Under the pieces are notes generated by a model. That model was given only the letters and a program-made list of their open reading frames with translations. It made no database searches and was not told the DNA's origin. From Burkholderiaceae bacterium (lineage in GTDB: Bacteria; Pseudomonadota; Gammaproteobacteria; Burkholderiales; Burkholderiaceae_C), in assembly GCA_031276435.1 (NCBI GenBank), contig JAISNB010000034.1, positions 1 through 6,914 of the forward strand: a stretch of 6,914 nt of DNA. Direction: 5' to 3'. Shown here piece by piece: positions 1-6,178 of this stretch (positions are counted from its first letter, which is position 1; each line of letters begins with the position of its first letter). A program made the translations under genes and the position numbers.

Positions 1-461
1 GGCTGTTTTTTGAAGGCCGCTTTAGAACGGCATCGAAAGTGCCGCAACCTGCCTGCGGCGCATGCGCGCATTGATCCACGCATCCGCTTGCAGCGCCCGT
101 GCACGGCGCGCGGTTAGCCGGTTGATTCCCCCGCTTTCGCGCGCCCCAACCCCAAAAGGCAAAACCTTGGCGGGTACTGGCGCGGCGTTGCAGGTTGCAA
201 AGCGCCTTGTCGAGTGCGCAATCCAATCCAGGCAGCTTGATGTTTTGCGCCTTGTCGCCCCCCCACCCCGCAGAACGCCAAAACACGCGCTTGCGTGTGA
301 TGCCCAAGAAGCCTCTGATTCAAAAATAATCGTCATTGCGGGCAGCGCGCCGAAGGCGTGGCGGCAAAGCAATCCATGGCCGGGGATGGATTGCCACGGG
401 GCCAAAGCCCCTCGCGATGACAGTGAATCAGGGATTTCCTGACAAAACACAAAGCCGGTTT
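1..461. other. Non-coding region downstream of nifQ
   Basis: No gene could be supported here. Reading frames on both strands are open by virtue of high GC, but their translations are Arg/Ala-rich with no family resemblance, and none starts behind a clear Shine-Dalgarno sequence. The stretch contains the palindromic repeat at 315-431 and a small hairpin at 283-298 (6-bp stem acacgc/gcgtgt, 4-base loop) that is not followed by a T-run on either strand. No canonical rho-independent terminator is visible after nifQ. The palindrome may serve that role, which is inference. Confidence 0.6.
315..431. repeat. Palindromic interspersed repeat just downstream of nifQ
   Basis: A long imperfect inverted repeat. 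The inner arms gcaatccat (369-377) and atggattgc (386-394) are perfectly complementary across an 8-base loop. Further out, gtcattgcg (332-340) faces cgcgatgac (413-421) with one G-T type mismatch. The outermost 8-mers ctgattca (315-322) and tgaatcag (424-431) again pair exactly. The core resembles the 'gtcattgcgag...gcaatcca' palindromes I recall as dispersed in many bacterial genomes; that is from memory and not searched. Related sequence occurs upstream of nifE (6179-6363). It begins about 30 bases beyond the nifQ stop, so the nifQ transcript would fold into a strong stem there. Confidence 0.75.
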
Positions 462-1073
462 TCAGGGCGGGGCGATGGCGTGCGCCGCTTCTTCCGAGCC
501 AAAGCACTGTGCGTAGTCGGCGCAGACGCCGCAACTGGGCGCTTTGCAGATGAGCACTTCTTCGCGCAGGCACAGTTGCCGGTAGAAGAATTTCTTCCAC
601 TTCATGTCGTTGGTGTTGAGCGCGGCCAGGCGCGGGAACCAGTGCGCGATCAGGGCCGAGAGTTCGCGCCGCGAGGGCAGGTAGAGGTCTTGCCAGAGGT
701 GATTGTCGCCAAGGCTCGCGCAGGCAAGCGCGTGGGCGATGGCGCTGGTTTCCTCGGCTGAACAGCAGTTTGCGCCGCCACCGCCGTCGTTGGCGTGCTC
801 GCGCAGCAGTTGGGCCAGGTCGTCGATTTCGCCCTGGCGCGGTTCGTGGCGGCAGGCGTTGGCCAGCAGCGCCCAGTCAAGCCCGAGCGCCACATCGGCG
901 CCGGGAAACCATCGATCCAGCAGGCGGCGGGTTGCGCTGGCATCCATGCCCGGCATTGGCAGCAGGCGGCGGCCATGGCGGTCAAAGGCCGCGGCCAGCA
1001 CGCCAGCGAGCGCCATGGTGGCTGGCTCTTGCGGGTTGGCCGCAAAAGACATGAGTAGCGCGTGCGTGCCCAT
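462..1073 (-). CDS. nifQ: NifQ, molybdenum donor for FeMo-co synthesis
   Basis: A 203-residue protein matching the NifQ family. NifQ carries a Mo-Fe-S cluster and delivers molybdenum to the NifEN scaffold in the cytoplasm (established knowledge). The diagnostic C-terminal metal motif C-x4-C-x2-C-x5-C is intact at C176, C181, C184 and C190, preceded by the family-typical block MKWKKFFYRQLC (157-168). The N-terminal region (AANPQEPATMALAGVLAAAF, 11-30) is also typical. The start at 1073 is favoured because an in-frame TGA lies only seven codons upstream. An AGGA sits just 3 bases from this ATG, which is short, so Met8 (ATG 1050-1052) remains possible although no better ribosome site precedes it. 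It is the last gene of the operon, 123 bp after fdxB. A Gly-rich patch with two adjacent cysteines (HANDGGGGANCC, 93-104) looks like a loop insertion. Length is in the usual range. Confidence 0.93.
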   Translation of the reverse strand: MGTHALLMSFAANPQEPATMALAGVLAAAFDRHGRRLLPMPGMDASATRRLLDRWFPGADVALGLDWALLANACRHEPRQGEIDDLAQLLREHANDGGGGANCCSAEETSAIAHALACASLGDNHLWQDLYLPSRRELSALIAHWFPRLAALNTNDMKWKKFFYRQLCLREEVLICKAPSCGVCADYAQCFGSEEAAHAIAPP

Positions 1074-1196
1074 GGTTCCTGGCGCCTGGGTTCAATGCCT
1101 TTGGGGCCGTGGCGGCGCGCCGCCAGCCGCGCCTTGGAGGAATGCCTGGCCGCCGCAAAGCGACGCATTGCGCAAGAGAGTGCGGCGTGCCATGTT

Positions 1197-1502
1197 CTAC
1201 ACCGTGGCAGCGGCGTGCGTGTAGCACTTCTTGGGACAGATTTTTGCGCAGGCGGTGCAGCCAATGCACAGTTCCTGGTGCGCGATTGTCATGACTTTTT
1301 TTTCGTATTCGCCGTCTTCGTCATCGTCGTCGTCCAGGTGGATGTGTTGTCCGTCCTCGTCGAGTCCGACCAGTTCCAGCACGCCGCGCGGGCAGACTTT
1401 GAAACAGCGGCCACAGCCGATGCATTTGTGCTGGTCCAGTTCGGCGACGAAGGTGGGCGTCCAGGTTGCGCCACTGGGAAGGGTGATGCTAAAGACTGTC
1501 AT
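1197..1502 (-). CDS. fdxB: FdxB, nif-specific ferredoxin III, 2[4Fe-4S]
   Basis: A 101-residue ferredoxin with two complete cluster motifs: C27-x2-C30-x2-C33-x3-C37-P and C79-x2-C82-x2-C85-x3-C89-P, plus an extra C93. The start MTVFSITLPSGATWTP and the long spacer between motifs match the 'ferredoxin III, nif-specific' family encoded near nifENX in proteobacteria. Its expected job is to pass low-potential electrons to cofactor assembly or nitrogenase; the exact partner is not established. The spacer holds a very acidic stretch (D57-E67, five Asp in a row) coded by near-repeat GAC/GAT/GAG codons. The ATG is preceded by a strong AAGGAG six bases upstream (plus-strand 1509-1514), which fixes the start. 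It lies 54 bp after the DUF683 gene and 123 bp before nifQ, in the same orientation. Confidence 0.93.
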   Translation of the reverse strand: MTVFSITLPSGATWTPTFVAELDQHKCIGCGRCFKVCPRGVLELVGLDEDGQHIHLDDDDDEDGEYEKKVMTIAHQELCIGCTACAKICPKKCYTHAAATV

Positions 1503-1556
1503 TGCTGGCTCCTTGTTCTGGCTGGCTAAGTGGCGTGGCGGGCGGCGCTGGGCGGA

Positions 1557-1766
1557 TCAGGCCGATGGCGCGGCGGCAGCGGCTTGCTGCTGCTGGCGCG
1601 CTTGCATCAGGGCCGCGTGCGCGTCGTGGCAACGCTGGGCGACGCTGAGGATTTGCTCCCAGTTGGTGGGCAATTCTTCCGAGAGGTCGTGCAAGTCCAT
1701 TTTGGCTTGCGTGGCCTGGGCACTGAGTTTTTTCAGGCGGGCCTTGAGTTCTTCAGCGGTTTCCAT
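1557..1766 (-). CDS. DUF683 / Rop-like small nif-associated protein (CCE_0567 family)
   Basis: A 69-residue, mostly helical protein. The central block AKMDLHDLSEELPTNWEQI (21-39) is the signature I recall for the nif-linked DUF683 family (PF05082, Rop-like), whose cyanobacterial member CCE_0567 was described as a small helical-hairpin metalloprotein. Heptad-like spacing in METAEELKARLKKLSAQATQAKM supports a coiled helix before the Leu-Pro turn. Residues 45-50 (RCHDAH) supply Cys46, His47 and His50 as possible metal ligands, which is inference. The tail is Gln/Ala-only (QARQQQQAAAAAPSA, 55-69). The start is set by AGGAG seven bases upstream (plus-strand 1774-1778). Only 2 bp separate it from the DUF269 stop, so the two are almost certainly co-translated. 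Its function in nitrogen fixation is not established. Confidence 0.87.
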   Translation of the reverse strand: METAEELKARLKKLSAQATQAKMDLHDLSEELPTNWEQILSVAQRCHDAHAALMQARQQQQAAAAAPSA

Positions 1767-1768
1767 GT

Positions 1769-2275
1769 TCAGTCTCCTGCGCCAAATTGCGCGACGGCGG
1801 GGTATTGCCGGATCATTGCGACGGCTTCGTTGAAAAATTTGGTGCCTGCTTCTGACAGTTTGGCGAGCGAGGCAAAGCCAAAGCGGTGCACGTCGCGCAG
1901 TTGCTTGTTGACGACCACCAGCCGCCCGGCAATCAAGACCATGCGGCCAAAGCCTTCGTGGCTCATCTTCATCATCGGCGAGACCATTTGGCCGGTTTCG
2001 CGCTCGATCGCCACGGCAATGGCGTTGTAGAAGATTTCCAGCCGCCACAGCGTTTCAGGGTCCGGGTCGCCCATGATGGGGATTGCGCGGCGCTCTTCGG
2101 GCGTGTGGATGTAGGGTTTGAGCAATTGCAGATCGCTCTTGCCGTCCCACGCGCCATGGGCGTCTTGCGCACGCAGTTGTTTGATGAGTTGCTGCACAAA
2201 CGGATCGGCAAGATAAGCTTCATCGCCCGCCGCTGCCGCCGCCGCAGTTGCGTCCAGGGTTGCGTTTTCAGCCAT
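1769..2275 (-). CDS. NifX-associated nitrogen fixation protein (DUF269)
   Basis: A 168-residue protein of the NifX-associated DUF269 family (PF03270), equivalent to the open reading frame after nifX in Azotobacter-type clusters. Recognisable conserved blocks are WDGKSD (43-48), GDPDPETLWRLEIFYNAIA (69-87), ERETGQMVSPMMKMSHEGFG (91-110) and LVVVNKQLRDVHRFGF (119-134). No catalytic motif, signal peptide or membrane segment is seen. The biochemical role is not settled in the family; a supporting role with NifX or NifEN is inferred from constant neighbourhood. The ATG at 2275 overlaps the nifX stop by 8 bp (ATGGCTGA), implying translational coupling; the frame extends 11 codons further up to 2308, but that ATG lies well inside nifX. 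The N-terminus has an Ala run (11-16) coded by GCN repeats, probably a flexible leader outside the conserved domain. Confidence 0.9.
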   Translation of the reverse strand: MAENATLDATAAAAAAGDEAYLADPFVQQLIKQLRAQDAHGAWDGKSDLQLLKPYIHTPEERRAIPIMGDPDPETLWRLEIFYNAIAVAIERETGQMVSPMMKMSHEGFGRMVLIAGRLVVVNKQLRDVHRFGFASLAKLSEAGTKFFNEAVAMIRQYPAVAQFGAGD

Positions 2276-2687
2276 GGTGCACCGCCTCGTCGTCGTCTTC
2301 AAAATCAAAGGATGGCGCGCTGTCTTTGGCCAGCGCCTTGCGCAGCCACGGTGGCGGCGTGCCCTGGAGCACGGCCTGCAATTTGTCGAGGATTTCGGCT
2401 ATTGGCTCGGGCTGCGCCACTTTGACGGGATGGATTTTCTGGGCGACCACGCGCGCCGCGCCAGAGCCGCCGATGGCCGCCACGTAGAGGATGGCGCAGT
2501 CCCTGATGGCGTCGAGCTTGGGGGCGAGTTTGTCCTCGTCGCCGTCCTCTTCCAGTTTGCCGTCGAAGTCAAAGCATTCGACAAAGCGGTGGCCGTGCGG
2601 CGTGACCTCGTAGGTCACGATGGCTTTGGCCCAGCCGAAGTGCGCGTTGACGCATTCCTTGTCCTGGGTGGCAAAAGCGATTTTCAT
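2268..2687 (-). CDS. nifX: NifX, FeMo-co precursor carrier
   Basis: A 139-residue protein of the dinitrogenase iron-molybdenum cofactor-binding family (PF02579). NifX binds NifB-co and related FeMo-co precursors and exchanges them with NifEN (established knowledge). Seen here: the N-terminal strand MKIAFATQDKECVNAHFGWAK (1-21) with the family-typical AHFGWA, the glycine-rich segment YVAAIGGSGAARVV (68-81), and IHPVKV (85-90). His16, Cys12, Cys38 and Cys64 are candidate cluster-contact residues (inference). The C-terminus ends in an acidic, His-containing tail (DFEDDDEAVHHG, 128-139). The start at 2687 is set by AAGGA 8 bases upstream (plus-strand 2696-2700). The open frame runs on to 2855, but that part lies within the nifN end and lacks family similarity. 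It follows nifN by 44 bp and overlaps the next gene by 8 bp. Confidence 0.93.
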   Translation of the reverse strand: MKIAFATQDKECVNAHFGWAKAIVTYEVTPHGHRFVECFDFDGKLEEDGDEDKLAPKLDAIRDCAILYVAAIGGSGAARVVAQKIHPVKVAQPEPIAEILDKLQAVLQGTPPPWLRKALAKDSAPSFDFEDDDEAVHHG

Positions 2688-2731
2688 GGGGGTTTTCCTT
2701 GCGGTCAGTGGTGGGGTGATGGTGTGTGGCG

Positions 2732-4159
2732 TCAAGCGCTGGCCGCGGCGGCGGCGGTTGTTGTGCTGGCGCCTTCTGTGCCGCTGCCAGCAACACCCGC
2801 TGCTGGCATGCTGGCGGCGGCTGCGGCGCGGCGCGCATGGGGCGAGAGCGGCCAATCGCCGGGCTGGTGGTGGGCAATTTGGTCGATCATCAGGTTGGCG
2901 ATTTCAAAGATCAGGTTCATGGTGCCGCGGTAGCCCACCTGGCAGCGGTGCGCGTTGCCAACGCGGTCGAATACCGGAAAGCCCACGCGCAGCAGCGGCT
3001 TTTGCAAACGCTCTGCCGCCTGGCGGCCATGGGAGTGCGTGATGAGCAGGTCGCAGTCTGCCGCGCCGCGCTCCAGGTCTTCAAGGTCGCCCAGCAAGAC
3101 CTGCTCGGCAGGCAGCAACGCGAGCGCGGGCGATTTGGTGGTGCTCACGCAGCAGCACAGTTGGGCACCCATTTCGTGCAGCAGCGCGCCCACGGCCAGC
3201 AGCAGGTCTGGCTCCGCGCCGATGGCGACTTTGACGCCGCCCGTGTAGAAGTGGCCGTCCAGCATGGCGTCCAGCAGTTGGCTGCGCTGACGCCGGTATT
3301 TGGGCGGCACTGGCCGGCCCGAGATTTGCGCCAGGCGCTGCAACAGCCGGTCGACCGCTTGCAGCCCGGTCAGGCGCTCGAACACCTCGAACGGCGTGCC
3401 CGCAATGGCGGCCAGCGCCTCGGTGCCCGCGCGCGTTTGCTCGCCCACACCGATGGTGAAGGCCGACGCGCCCGCCGCGCGGATTTGCTCCAGCGTGGTG
3501 CCGCCAAGCGTGGTGCCGCGCCAGTCGGGCGCGATGTGGCCGTCCAGCGAGCCGGAGATGTCGGGCAGCACAATGGCCGCCAGGCCAAAGGCCTCGACCA
3601 TCTCGCGCAGCTCGTCGATGTCGCCCGGCGCAAGGTGGCTGCCCGGCAGCAGCGTGATTTGCGCGCCGTTGACGGGCAGCGGTTTGACCAGCGCCTTGAC
3701 AATGCCGACGAGCGCGTGTTTGTAGCCGTCCTCGAAAGCGCCCACGTAGTCCGGCGTGGAGACATAAATGATTTCGGTGTCGGCCAGCTCCGGCCTGCGC
3801 TGGCGCACGACTGCCAGATAGCCGTTGACGTCGTCGCCCTTGGTTTCGGTCAGGCCCGTGGAGCAGATGGCGATGATTTTTGGCGCGTTGCGCTTGTGGA
3901 TGTTGAGCAGCGCGCCCTCGATGTTGTCGTAGCCGCCCAGGATGGTGGTGACCTCGTTCATCGCCGTGGTCTGCAAGGGAATGGCTTCCTTGAAGTGGCG
4001 CACCAGCAGTACCAGGCCGAAAGAGGTGCAGCCCTGCGCGCCGTGCATGACCGGCATGCAGGCGTCCAGCCCCATGAACGCAAAGCTCGCGCCAAGCGGC
4101 TGGCTCATTTTGAGCGGGTTGACCGTGCAGGCTTTTCGGGATTCGACGATGCGGGCCAT
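2732..4159 (-). CDS. nifN: NifN, beta subunit of the NifEN cofactor-assembly scaffold
   Basis: A 475-residue member of the nitrogenase component 1 beta-like family. With NifE it forms the heterotetrameric scaffold on which the NifB-derived core is matured to FeMo-co before transfer to apo-NifDK. Conserved NifN segments include NPLKMSQPLGASFAFMG (14-30), MHGAQGC (38-44) with Cys44 as the expected cluster ligand at the NifE-NifN interface, TTAMNE (64-69), ICSTGLTETKGDD (98-110), LPGSHL (171-176) and THSHGR (374-379). Nothing is truncated; the last 32 residues (444-475) are an Ala/Ser/Thr-rich tail beyond the conserved fold. A CCC triplet at 335-337 is unremarkable for function as far as can be seen. 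The ATG at 4159 has GGAG nine bases upstream (plus-strand 4169-4172). It follows nifE by 65 bp with no terminator between. Confidence 0.95.
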   Translation of the reverse strand: MARIVESRKACTVNPLKMSQPLGASFAFMGLDACMPVMHGAQGCTSFGLVLLVRHFKEAIPLQTTAMNEVTTILGGYDNIEGALLNIHKRNAPKIIAICSTGLTETKGDDVNGYLAVVRQRRPELADTEIIYVSTPDYVGAFEDGYKHALVGIVKALVKPLPVNGAQITLLPGSHLAPGDIDELREMVEAFGLAAIVLPDISGSLDGHIAPDWRGTTLGGTTLEQIRAAGASAFTIGVGEQTRAGTEALAAIAGTPFEVFERLTGLQAVDRLLQRLAQISGRPVPPKYRRQRSQLLDAMLDGHFYTGGVKVAIGAEPDLLLAVGALLHEMGAQLCCCVSTTKSPALALLPAEQVLLGDLEDLERGAADCDLLITHSHGRQAAERLQKPLLRVGFPVFDRVGNAHRCQVGYRGTMNLIFEIANLMIDQIAHHQPGDWPLSPHARRAAAAASMPAAGVAGSGTEGASTTTAAAAASA

Positions 4160-4224
4160 GCGAAATCGCTCCGGTTGGGATGGTGGGTGCTGGGGTGGTC
4201 GTGGCGGTGGTTGCCGCTGGCGCT

Positions 4225-5748
4225 TCAGGCGGGCAACTCATCAGGCGCAAGGCCCATGGCCTTGCGGGCAATGTTGGCCAGAAAGTCCATGCCAGCCGCT
4301 GGCGCCCCGGATGGCGGCAAGGCAGTCGCAGCCGCCGCGCCTGTCGTCGCCACCACCACGCCGTCATCGTCCCAGGGGGCGGCAATGCGCACCTGCTGCC
4401 ACACCGGGTTGGAGATGGCGCGGTCGATCTCGTGCACCAGTTCCACCATGCCCTCATAGCCGCTGTAGGGATGGTGGCGCTCCTGGTTGATGTCCAGCCA
4501 CGGCATGCGCGCCTTGAGCGCGACAAACTGCGAGCGGCCACCGGAGAGCATGATGTCGGCCCTGGCCTGGCTGAGCATCTGGTACATCTCGCGCGGCGTC
4601 ATGTCGTCGATCATGTGCGCGTCATCGCCCATGATTTCCCGGATTTTTTCCTTGTCTTGCGGGGTGCTTTTCTTGACGCTGGTGCCCACGATCTCCAGGC
4701 CCGCCTCTTGCAGCGCCGCGACCACCGACCACGACTTGACGCCGCCGGTAATGAGCAGCACGCGCTTGCCCGCCAGGCGCTGCCGGTAGTGCGCGATGCG
4801 TTTCCAGGCGCGCGCCTCCTCGACCTCGATCAACCGTTCGGCACGCTCCGGCAGATCGCCCGGCGCGCCCTGCTGCACCAGCAGGCGCGCAATCTGGCGC
4901 AGCGCCTCGCTCATGTCGCCAATGCCGTAGAACGAGCCTTCAAAGTACGGAATGCCGTAACGCTGCTGCATCCGGGTGGCGATGTTGATCATGGACTTGG
5001 AGCAAACCATCATGTTCACCCTGGCCCGGTGCGCGCTGGCAATCTCGTTATAGCGCCCATCGCCCGAGATGCACGACAGAACGCGGATGCCCAGAGCGTC
5101 CAGCAGCGGCTTGACCTGCCAGAGTTCGCCCGAGAGGTTGTATTCGCCAATGATGTTGATGTCGCAAGGCGTGGTGTATTCAGGCTCGCGGGTGCCGATC
5201 ACGTAGTCCAGCAGCGCCTCGCCGCCCAGCTTGTTGCCCAGGTTCTTCGGCCCTGCAAAGCCCGGCGCGTTGACCGCGATGACGGGTTTTCCAAAACGCT
5301 CGCTGGCGCGCTTGCACACCGCCTCGATGTCGTCGCCGATCAGCGCCGTCACGCAGGTCTGGTAGACAAAAACGGCTGGCGGGTCGTATTTCTCGATGAT
5401 CTCGCGCACGCTCTTGAACAGCCGCTTCTCGCCGCCGTAGATCACGTCGAATTCGTTGACGTCGGTGGTAAAGCCGCTGCGGTAAAGCTGCGGCCCGGAA
5501 GAGGCGGCGTGCCGGTTGTCCCAGGAGTTGCCTTCGCAAGCAATTGGCCCGTGCACAAGGTGCGCGGCGTCCACGATGGGTTGCAACGCGATCTTTGCGC
5601 CGTCAAAGGCGCAGCCGCCCGCAGCCGCGCCCGGCGCAAGCTGCCGGGTGCAACCCTTTTTGCGCTCTTTCTCGCTTTTGCCCTGGTTCTTGCCGCAACC
5701 TGGCTCGTTGAACACTTCGGCAATTCTGGCTTTGAGTGAAACCGACAT
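4225..5748 (-). CDS. nifE: NifE, alpha subunit of the NifEN cofactor-assembly scaffold
   Basis: A 507-residue alpha-like nitrogenase component 1 homologue, first gene of the operon. The N-terminus EPGCGKNQGKSEKERKKGC (15-33) and GAAAGGCAFDGAK (40-52) are hallmark NifE. Interface cluster ligands are Cys46, Cys71 (GPIACEGN) and Cys132 (YQTCVTALIGDD). Cys249 (MMVCSKSM) aligns with the FeMo-co cysteine of NifD. The NifD cofactor histidine position is replaced by Asn in LDINQERHHPYSGYEG, as expected for NifE rather than NifD. The open frame continues upstream to 6105, but translation there is repeat-derived; ATG 5748 is chosen because homology begins at MSVSLKARIAEVFNEPGC and AGGA lies 8 bases upstream. 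The C-terminus carries a low-complexity Ala/Pro linker (about 465-486) followed by MDFLANIARKAMGLAPDELPA-like helix, about 30 residues longer than the Azotobacter protein. A sigma-54 promoter lies 40 bp upstream. Confidence 0.96.
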   Translation of the reverse strand: MSVSLKARIAEVFNEPGCGKNQGKSEKERKKGCTRQLAPGAAAGGCAFDGAKIALQPIVDAAHLVHGPIACEGNSWDNRHAASSGPQLYRSGFTTDVNEFDVIYGGEKRLFKSVREIIEKYDPPAVFVYQTCVTALIGDDIEAVCKRASERFGKPVIAVNAPGFAGPKNLGNKLGGEALLDYVIGTREPEYTTPCDINIIGEYNLSGELWQVKPLLDALGIRVLSCISGDGRYNEIASAHRARVNMMVCSKSMINIATRMQQRYGIPYFEGSFYGIGDMSEALRQIARLLVQQGAPGDLPERAERLIEVEEARAWKRIAHYRQRLAGKRVLLITGGVKSWSVVAALQEAGLEIVGTSVKKSTPQDKEKIREIMGDDAHMIDDMTPREMYQMLSQARADIMLSGGRSQFVALKARMPWLDINQERHHPYSGYEGMVELVHEIDRAISNPVWQQVRIAAPWDDDGVVVATTGAAAATALPPSGAPAAGMDFLANIARKAMGLAPDELPA

Positions 5749-5756
5749 GGGAAAAG

Positions 5757-5760
5757 TCCT
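5757..5760 (-). promoter_or_regulatory. nifE ribosome binding site (AGGA)
   Basis: AGGA on the minus strand, eight bases before the ATG at 5746-5748. It decides the nifE start, because the frame stays open for 119 more codons upstream with no family similarity. Confidence 0.75.
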
Positions 5761-5788
5761 GGCAAAACTTGTGGGATCGGTTTCTCTT

Positions 5789-5804
5789 TGCAGATTTAAT
5801 GCCA
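5789..5804 (-). promoter_or_regulatory. Sigma-54 (-24/-12) promoter of the nifE operon
   Basis: On the minus strand the sequence reads TGGCATTAAATCTGCA. Compared with the sigma-54 consensus TGGCACG-N4-TTGCA it keeps TGGCA, the invariant GG and GC with exact spacing, and TGCA, differing at three less critical positions. Transcription would start roughly 12 bases past the GC, near 5778, giving a leader of about 30 bases that contains the ribosome site. Such promoters need RpoN and an enhancer-binding activator, NifA in nif operons (established knowledge). No consensus NifA site was found upstream within 5805-6110. Confidence 0.8.
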
Positions 5805-5824
5805 GCCCGAAATGCCGCCCCTGC

Positions 5825-5841
5825 GGCACCCTTTGGGTGCC
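5825..5841. repeat. Hairpin upstream of the nifE promoter
   Basis: A perfect 7-bp stem ggcaccc/gggtgcc with a ttt loop, about 20 bp upstream of the -24 element. It includes a second TGGCAC on the minus strand but no GC at the -12 distance, so it is not a second sigma-54 promoter. Its role is unknown; it could bind a regulator or be a repeat remnant. Confidence 0.6.
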
Positions 5842-6010
5842 AATCGGGCGCGCTTGCCGCGACATTCTGGCCGGTTTGAACGGATTGCGACGCAGCGTTT
5901 GCGACAGCGCCCGACAAAACGGCCCAACCCAACCCCTCCCACGCCCTGTTTTTTGAACGCTTGCGCGCGATGGCCAGACTCCCGAAAAGATGCGACTCGC
6001 AAGAATGCGC

Positions 6011-6034
6011 GCGCCTGCGGCGCTCGCAATGACG
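6011..6034. repeat. 24-bp direct repeat, copy 1 (half of the palindromic repeat)
   Basis: These 24 bases, ending ctcgcaatgacg, are identical to 6340-6363. They correspond to the right arm of the 'cgtcattgcgag' palindrome family. A partial opposite arm, cgtcattgcg, occurs at 6151-6160. Confidence 0.8.
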
Positions 6035-6043
6035 CCTGCATTT

Positions 6044-6067
6044 CTCTCTCCCACTTGTGGGAGAGAG
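6044..6067. repeat. CT/GA-rich hairpin repeat, copy 1
   Basis: A perfect 11-bp inverted repeat ctctctcccac/gtgggagagag around a tt centre, followed at 6069-6082 by a second stem gcccc/ggggc (loop gaca) and then gcgagagagg. It belongs to the same style as the hairpins at 6471-6494 and 6577-6600, suggesting copies of one dispersed family. Confidence 0.75.
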
Positions 6068-6178
6068 TGCCCCGACAGGGGCGAGAGAGGGACAAAAAAC
6101 AACACTGCGCACGCCCGCCTTCTGCGCGGTGGCGGCTACCCCGCCTTTTCCGTCATTGCGCGCAACCGCCCGCCTCGC

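Noticed and set aside
3..14. Shared 12-mer ctgttttttgaa at 3-14 and 5946-5957 as a site or repeat end
   Set aside because: Short, T-run based and without wider flanking similarity; likely chance.
22..600. Open frames in 22-600 (minus) and 62-442 (plus) as possible genes
   Set aside because: The minus frame overlaps the end of nifQ and both run through the palindromic repeat; translations are low-complexity and unlike known proteins.
1171..1192. Internal sigma-54 promoter before nifQ (TGGCACG on the minus strand at 1186-1192)
   Set aside because: The nearest TTGC lies about six bases too far from the -24 element for sigma-54 binding.
2726..4459. 577-codon plus-strand open frame opposite nifN
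   Set aside because: Antisense shadow of a high-GC gene; composition is Arg/Gln/Val/Ala-rich without recognisable domains, and nifN on the other strand is unmistakable.
4180..5739. 519-codon plus-strand open frame opposite nifE
   Set aside because: Same shadow effect; no family resemblance, while nifE carries all expected motifs in the opposite strand.
5826..5842. Second sigma-54 promoter (TGGCACCC on the minus strand)
   Set aside because: The -12 GC is missing at the required spacing; the TGGCAC is part of a 7-bp hairpin.
5749..6105. 119-residue N-terminal extension of nifE
   Set aside because: It would run through the sigma-54 promoter and translated repeats; family similarity and the ribosome site both place the start at 5748.
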